NCBI GenBank assembly: GCA_003134685.1
Contig: PLCA01000002.1
Coordinates: 211,966 to 275,965, forward strand
Direction: 5' to 3'
Length of the DNA stretch: 64,000 bases
Source: Gemmatimonadota bacterium
Lineage (GTDB): Bacteria; Gemmatimonadota; Gemmatimonadetes; Gemmatimonadales; Gemmatimonadaceae
Shown here: positions 61,916 through 64,000 of the stretch, piece by piece
Position numbering within the stretch: position 1 is the first letter of the stretch
Layout of the letters: each line of letters begins with the position of its first letter
The notes under the pieces: generated by a model
The model's input: the letters and a program-made list of their open reading frames with translations, nothing else
Told to the model about the DNA's origin: nothing
Databases searched by the model: none
Position numbers and translations under genes: made by a program

Positions 61916-62125
61916 ATGCGTACGACCGGCAAAGTGAAGTGGTTCAACGACGCGAAGGGCTTTGGATTCATCACACCTGACAACGGGCAGAAGGATTGCT
62001 TCGTTCACTACAGCGCGATCTCCGGCTCGGGCTTCAAGTCCCTTGCTGAGGGTGATGCTGTAGAGTTCGACATCGTCGAGGGTCAGAAGGGTCCAGCTGC
62101 CGAGAACGTGACGAAGGCTTCTTAA
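61916..62125 (+). CDS. cold-shock protein (CspA family)
   Basis: 69 residues, one cold-shock domain with RNP1 KGFGFI (about 14-19) and RNP2 DCFVHYSAI (about 28-36; Asp-Cys in place of the usual Asp-Val/Ile). A single-stranded nucleic-acid chaperone. Good ribosome-binding site (AGGAG) and a strong terminator 30 bp downstream. Confidence 0.95.
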   Translation: MRTTGKVKWFNDAKGFGFITPDNGQKDCFVHYSAISGSGFKSLAEGDAVEFDIVEGQKGPAAENVTKAS

Positions 62126-62154
62126 GCCACGTCCGCTTCACTGGCACAATCTGG

Positions 62155-62184
62155 CGGGGCGTCTCAATCGAGGCGCCCCGTTTT
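62155..62184 (+). terminator. intrinsic terminator of csp
   Basis: 11-bp GC-rich stem with one G-T pair (62155-62165 with 62170-62180), loop AATC, then TTTT. The end of the convergent hypothetical gene lies inside it. Confidence 0.85.
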
Positions 62185-62556
62185 GTTTTCCGGGGGACGA
62201 CCGCGTCGTGGAACCGGTGCCATCTCCACAGCGTTCTCGAGTCGTTCGAGCAGGCCGGCTATGAGTTCCTCGAGATTCAACTCGAGGCTCACGCCCTGGG
62301 GAGACGCGTAGCGCCCGCCGCTGGCGATGAGCTGTCCAGCTATTTCGATCGCTCCCGCCAGCGAGATTCTGAATTCATTGATGAGCACGATTGCGACCGC
62401 GAGAATCAGCAACCCATCGATTGTGATGCGACGAGCTACGCCTTGCCTTTCCTGTTGAACGCCCCGGACCATGATGTGGGAAAGTGTATTGTCGAGCCAC
62501 TTTACTGGCATTTCCAACGTAAGTGCAGCAGTAGCAATGGTATAGGCGCGAGCCAT
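62164..62556 (-). CDS. hypothetical protein, possibly DNA-binding
   Basis: 130 residues, mostly helical: an N-terminal part YTIATAALTLEMPVKWLDNTLSH that could be a helix-turn-helix, a basic RRITIDG stretch, one hydrophobic helix (about 49-60) and a tail with basic end GRPPENKTG. I do not recognise a family. The gene ends within the csp terminator and runs against the csp gene. Confidence 0.5.
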   Translation of the reverse strand: MARAYTIATAALTLEMPVKWLDNTLSHIMVRGVQQERQGVARRITIDGLLILAVAIVLINEFRISLAGAIEIAGQLIASGGRYASPQGVSLELNLEELIAGLLERLENAVEMAPVPRRGRPPENKTGRLD

Positions 62557-62681
62557 TAATTATCCTATTAGAAAAGGATCATTAATGCAAGCGCCCGGAC
62601 CGCTTACTAGCACTGGCTTGATCATTATATTGCCGCTCCAGTAGGTGACCTTGGCGGCTCCAACACCTTCCAGATAACAGC

Positions 62682-63230
62682 ATGAAGCGGCTTCTTCGGG
62701 CAACACCGATATTTCTTTCCCTCATCCTCTCCGTCTCATCGGCCGCTTTTGGGCAAAAGACGTATGCAGTTGTTTTGGGGGGCGGAGCCGCTATCCCAGT
62801 GGCCAAGCTCAACGATCTCCAAAAGACCGGTTACAGCGCCATCGCTGCGCTCGCAATTGGGGTGGCTGACTTGCCGCTCGGTGTGCGCTTCGATGCTGTC
62901 TACAACAACCTGCGCGCTAAGACCCAGAGCGGTGCTACAGCCAGTTCGGACTTCCGCGTGATGGGCGCGCTCGCGAATCTGATTTTCGCGTTTCCGGGAA
63001 CGAGTGCGAAGCCCTACGTGATTGTCGGCGGGGGCCTCTATAACTCAAAAGCCGATGTGCCGGGTGCAAGATCGCAAAACAATGTCGGCGTCAACGCCGG
63101 CTTGGGAGCTACCTTCGGCATTGGCCCGTTCGCAATATTTCTCGAATCCAGGTATCACAGCATCTCGCGAGGTGTCAAAAAGGGTGGCGTGTTTCAATTT
63201 GTTCCGATCACTTTTGGTGTGATGTTCTAG
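62682..63230 (+). CDS. outer-membrane beta-barrel protein
   Basis: 182 residues with a signal peptide (about 1-24, ending SSAAFG). The mature part has eight or so amphipathic strands with Gly/aromatic patterns (YAVVLGGGAAIPV, GVRFDAVYNNL, KPYVIVGGGLYNS, GPFAIFLESRYHSI, FVPITFGVMF), ending in Phe as in outer-membrane barrels. Likely an eight-stranded OmpW/OmpX-like barrel; function unknown. Ends at a terminator. Confidence 0.75.
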   Translation: MKRLLRATPIFLSLILSVSSAAFGQKTYAVVLGGGAAIPVAKLNDLQKTGYSAIAALAIGVADLPLGVRFDAVYNNLRAKTQSGATASSDFRVMGALANLIFAFPGTSAKPYVIVGGGLYNSKADVPGARSQNNVGVNAGLGATFGIGPFAIFLESRYHSISRGVKKGGVFQFVPITFGVMF

Positions 63231-63250
63231 CAGCTGGTCGATCGTAAGTA

Positions 63251-63285
63251 AGAAAAGGGGGCGCATTGATGCGCTCCCTTTTTTG
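63251..63285 (+). terminator. intrinsic terminator of the barrel gene
   Basis: Stem AAAAGGG.GCGCA with TGCGC.CCCTTTT (about 12 bp with one mismatch), loop TTGA, followed by a T-run; A-run on the other side, so it could also serve argH on the minus strand. Confidence 0.85.
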
Positions 63286-63352
63286 CTTACGTGTTTCTTT
63301 TTGGCCGGGGCCGTTCCTGATGCGTGTACTAGCGGAACGACATTGAACTGGG

Positions 63353-64000
63353 CTACACGGCGCGAAGAACCAGCTCATTTCCGCGTGCCGCGTCCGTTAC
63401 TGGTCGGAGCGCCTCAGCCGCGGAACGAAGCTGCGCGCTGACGGCGGTCGGCCCCGTACCGCCCGGAACGTCGCGACGGGCCACCGAACGCCCCGGCTCG
63501 AGCCAGTCGAGAACGTCGTCGCCGAATAGTGAATGCGCCGCCTTGAACGAGGCAATGGGCAGAGCATCGAGCTCGCAATCCTCCCGCTCACTCTCGCGGA
63601 TCAGTGACCCGATTGCAGAGTGGGCTTCGCGAAAGGTGGCCCCCTTCTCTACCAGATAGTCGGCGAGGTCAGTCGCCATCATACTGCTCGAGAGCGCGGC
63701 GCGCATTCGCCTGGCGTTGAACCGAATTTCCTGGAGCGCCCCGGCCACGGCCGGCAGCACGAGCAGAATCGTGTCCACCGCGTCGAACAACACCCGCTTG
63801 TCGTCCTGCAGATCCTTGTTATAGCCGCTGGGCAACCCCTTGAGAGTGGCCAGAAGCGTCGTCAGATCACCAATGGCCCGCGCACCCGATCCACGCGCAA
63901 GCTCCAACGCGTCGGGATTGCGCTTCTGCGGCATCATGCTCGAGCCCGTCGTGAACGCGTCACCGAACTGAACGAATCCGAACTCGCTCGAGCCGTAAAT
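63353..64000 (-). CDS. argH: argininosuccinate lyase, C-terminal part (cut by window end)
   Basis: Last step of arginine synthesis, splitting argininosuccinate to arginine and fumarate. The reading frame is open to the window edge. The signature of the fumarase/aspartase/ASL superfamily, GSSMMPQKRNPD, is at 63925-63960, and the flexible catalytic-serine loop is included. The C-terminal ASL domain follows (DLADYLVEKGATFREAHSAIG). The first part lies beyond 64000. Confidence 0.92.
   Translation of the reverse strand: MYGSSEFGFVQFGDAFTTGSSMMPQKRNPDALELARGSGARAIGDLTTLLATLKGLPSGYNKDLQDDKRVLFDAVDTILLVLPAVAGALQEIRFNARRMRAALSSSMMATDLADYLVEKGATFREAHSAIGSLIRESEREDCELDALPIASFKAAHSLFGDDVLDWLEPGRSVARRDVPGGTGPTAVSAQLRSAAEALRPVTDAARGNELVLRAV

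Noticed and set aside
1-64000. CRISPR arrays, insertion sequences, prophage, integrons, tRNA and rRNA genes
   Set aside because: No repeat-spacer pattern, transposase or integrase motif, or tRNA T-loop/acceptor pattern was found by reading; a covariance-model scan for tRNA would be needed to exclude one fully.

Overview
The window is a compact, gene-dense bacterial chromosome segment with almost no non-coding DNA. I see no insertion sequence, prophage, CRISPR array, rRNA or tRNA. The most likely source is a Gram-negative member of the Gemmatimonadota. The reasons are a GWxTD-domain lipoprotein, many secreted M16 peptidase pairs, an Atg22/UMF1-type permease, an OmpA-like or porin-like small beta-barrel, many small secreted lipoproteins of no known family, and frequent GTG/TTG starts. 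This assignment is inference from gene content; no 16S gene is present.

Layout. 1-3.2 kb: holA, an ECF sigma factor with its zinc-finger anti-sigma factor, and a NUDIX hydrolase. 3.2-11.8 kb: two operons each carrying a catalytic plus a non-catalytic M16 peptidase, the second also with YdcF, a beta-CASP nuclease and a tiny DUF4177 gene; an alpha/beta hydrolase lies between them. 11.9-14.3 kb: upp, DUF2225 and a HEXXH protease. 14.3-23.1 kb: the replication-origin neighbourhood, mnmE-MBL-yidC-yidD-rnpA-rpmH on the minus strand, then dnaA and dnaN on the plus strand, and the RNase P RNA gene rnpB. 23.2-31 kb: an AraC-type regulator, pyrE, an orphan histidine kinase, a Ser/Thr kinase, the GWxTD lipoprotein and polA. 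31-42 kb: acyltransferase, permease, Nif3, parB-parA with two parS sites, SIMPL protein, KirBac channel, DMT exporter and mnmG. 42-45 kb: small membrane/hydrolase genes. 45.2-51.9 kb: a tightly overlapped serine-biosynthesis operon (serA, FAD oxidase, serB, class V aminotransferase) running into an ABC-F gene. 51.9-55.5 kb: murB and a third M16 pair. 55.5-64 kb: HisA-like protein, cupredoxin, a Wzc-like protein with a degenerate kinase domain, fRMsr, HD hydrolase, ispG, a cold-shock gene, an outer-membrane protein and the 3' part of argH.

How the parts fit. Left of dnaA nearly all genes run leftwards and many to the right run rightwards, and both rnpA/rpmH and parABS are near, as expected around oriC. 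dnaA and pyrE share the same promoter layout (TTGACT, 17 bp, TANNNT, 8 bp, ATG) and lack ribosome-binding sites, which suggests leaderless transcripts. rnpB, csp and polA have extended -10 promoters (TGC-TANNNT).

The most noteworthy points are: a nested inverted repeat joining the end of the sigma gene to the anti-sigma start codon; an out-of-frame overlap of rpmH and rnpA; an FAD-linked 2-hydroxyacid oxidase inside the serine operon; a Wzc-like protein whose ATP-binding motifs are eroded; a cysteine-less ArsC/Spx-fold protein; three separate M16 pairs; and divergent murB/M16 start codons sharing one CATG. I did not find a clearly new defence or mobile system.
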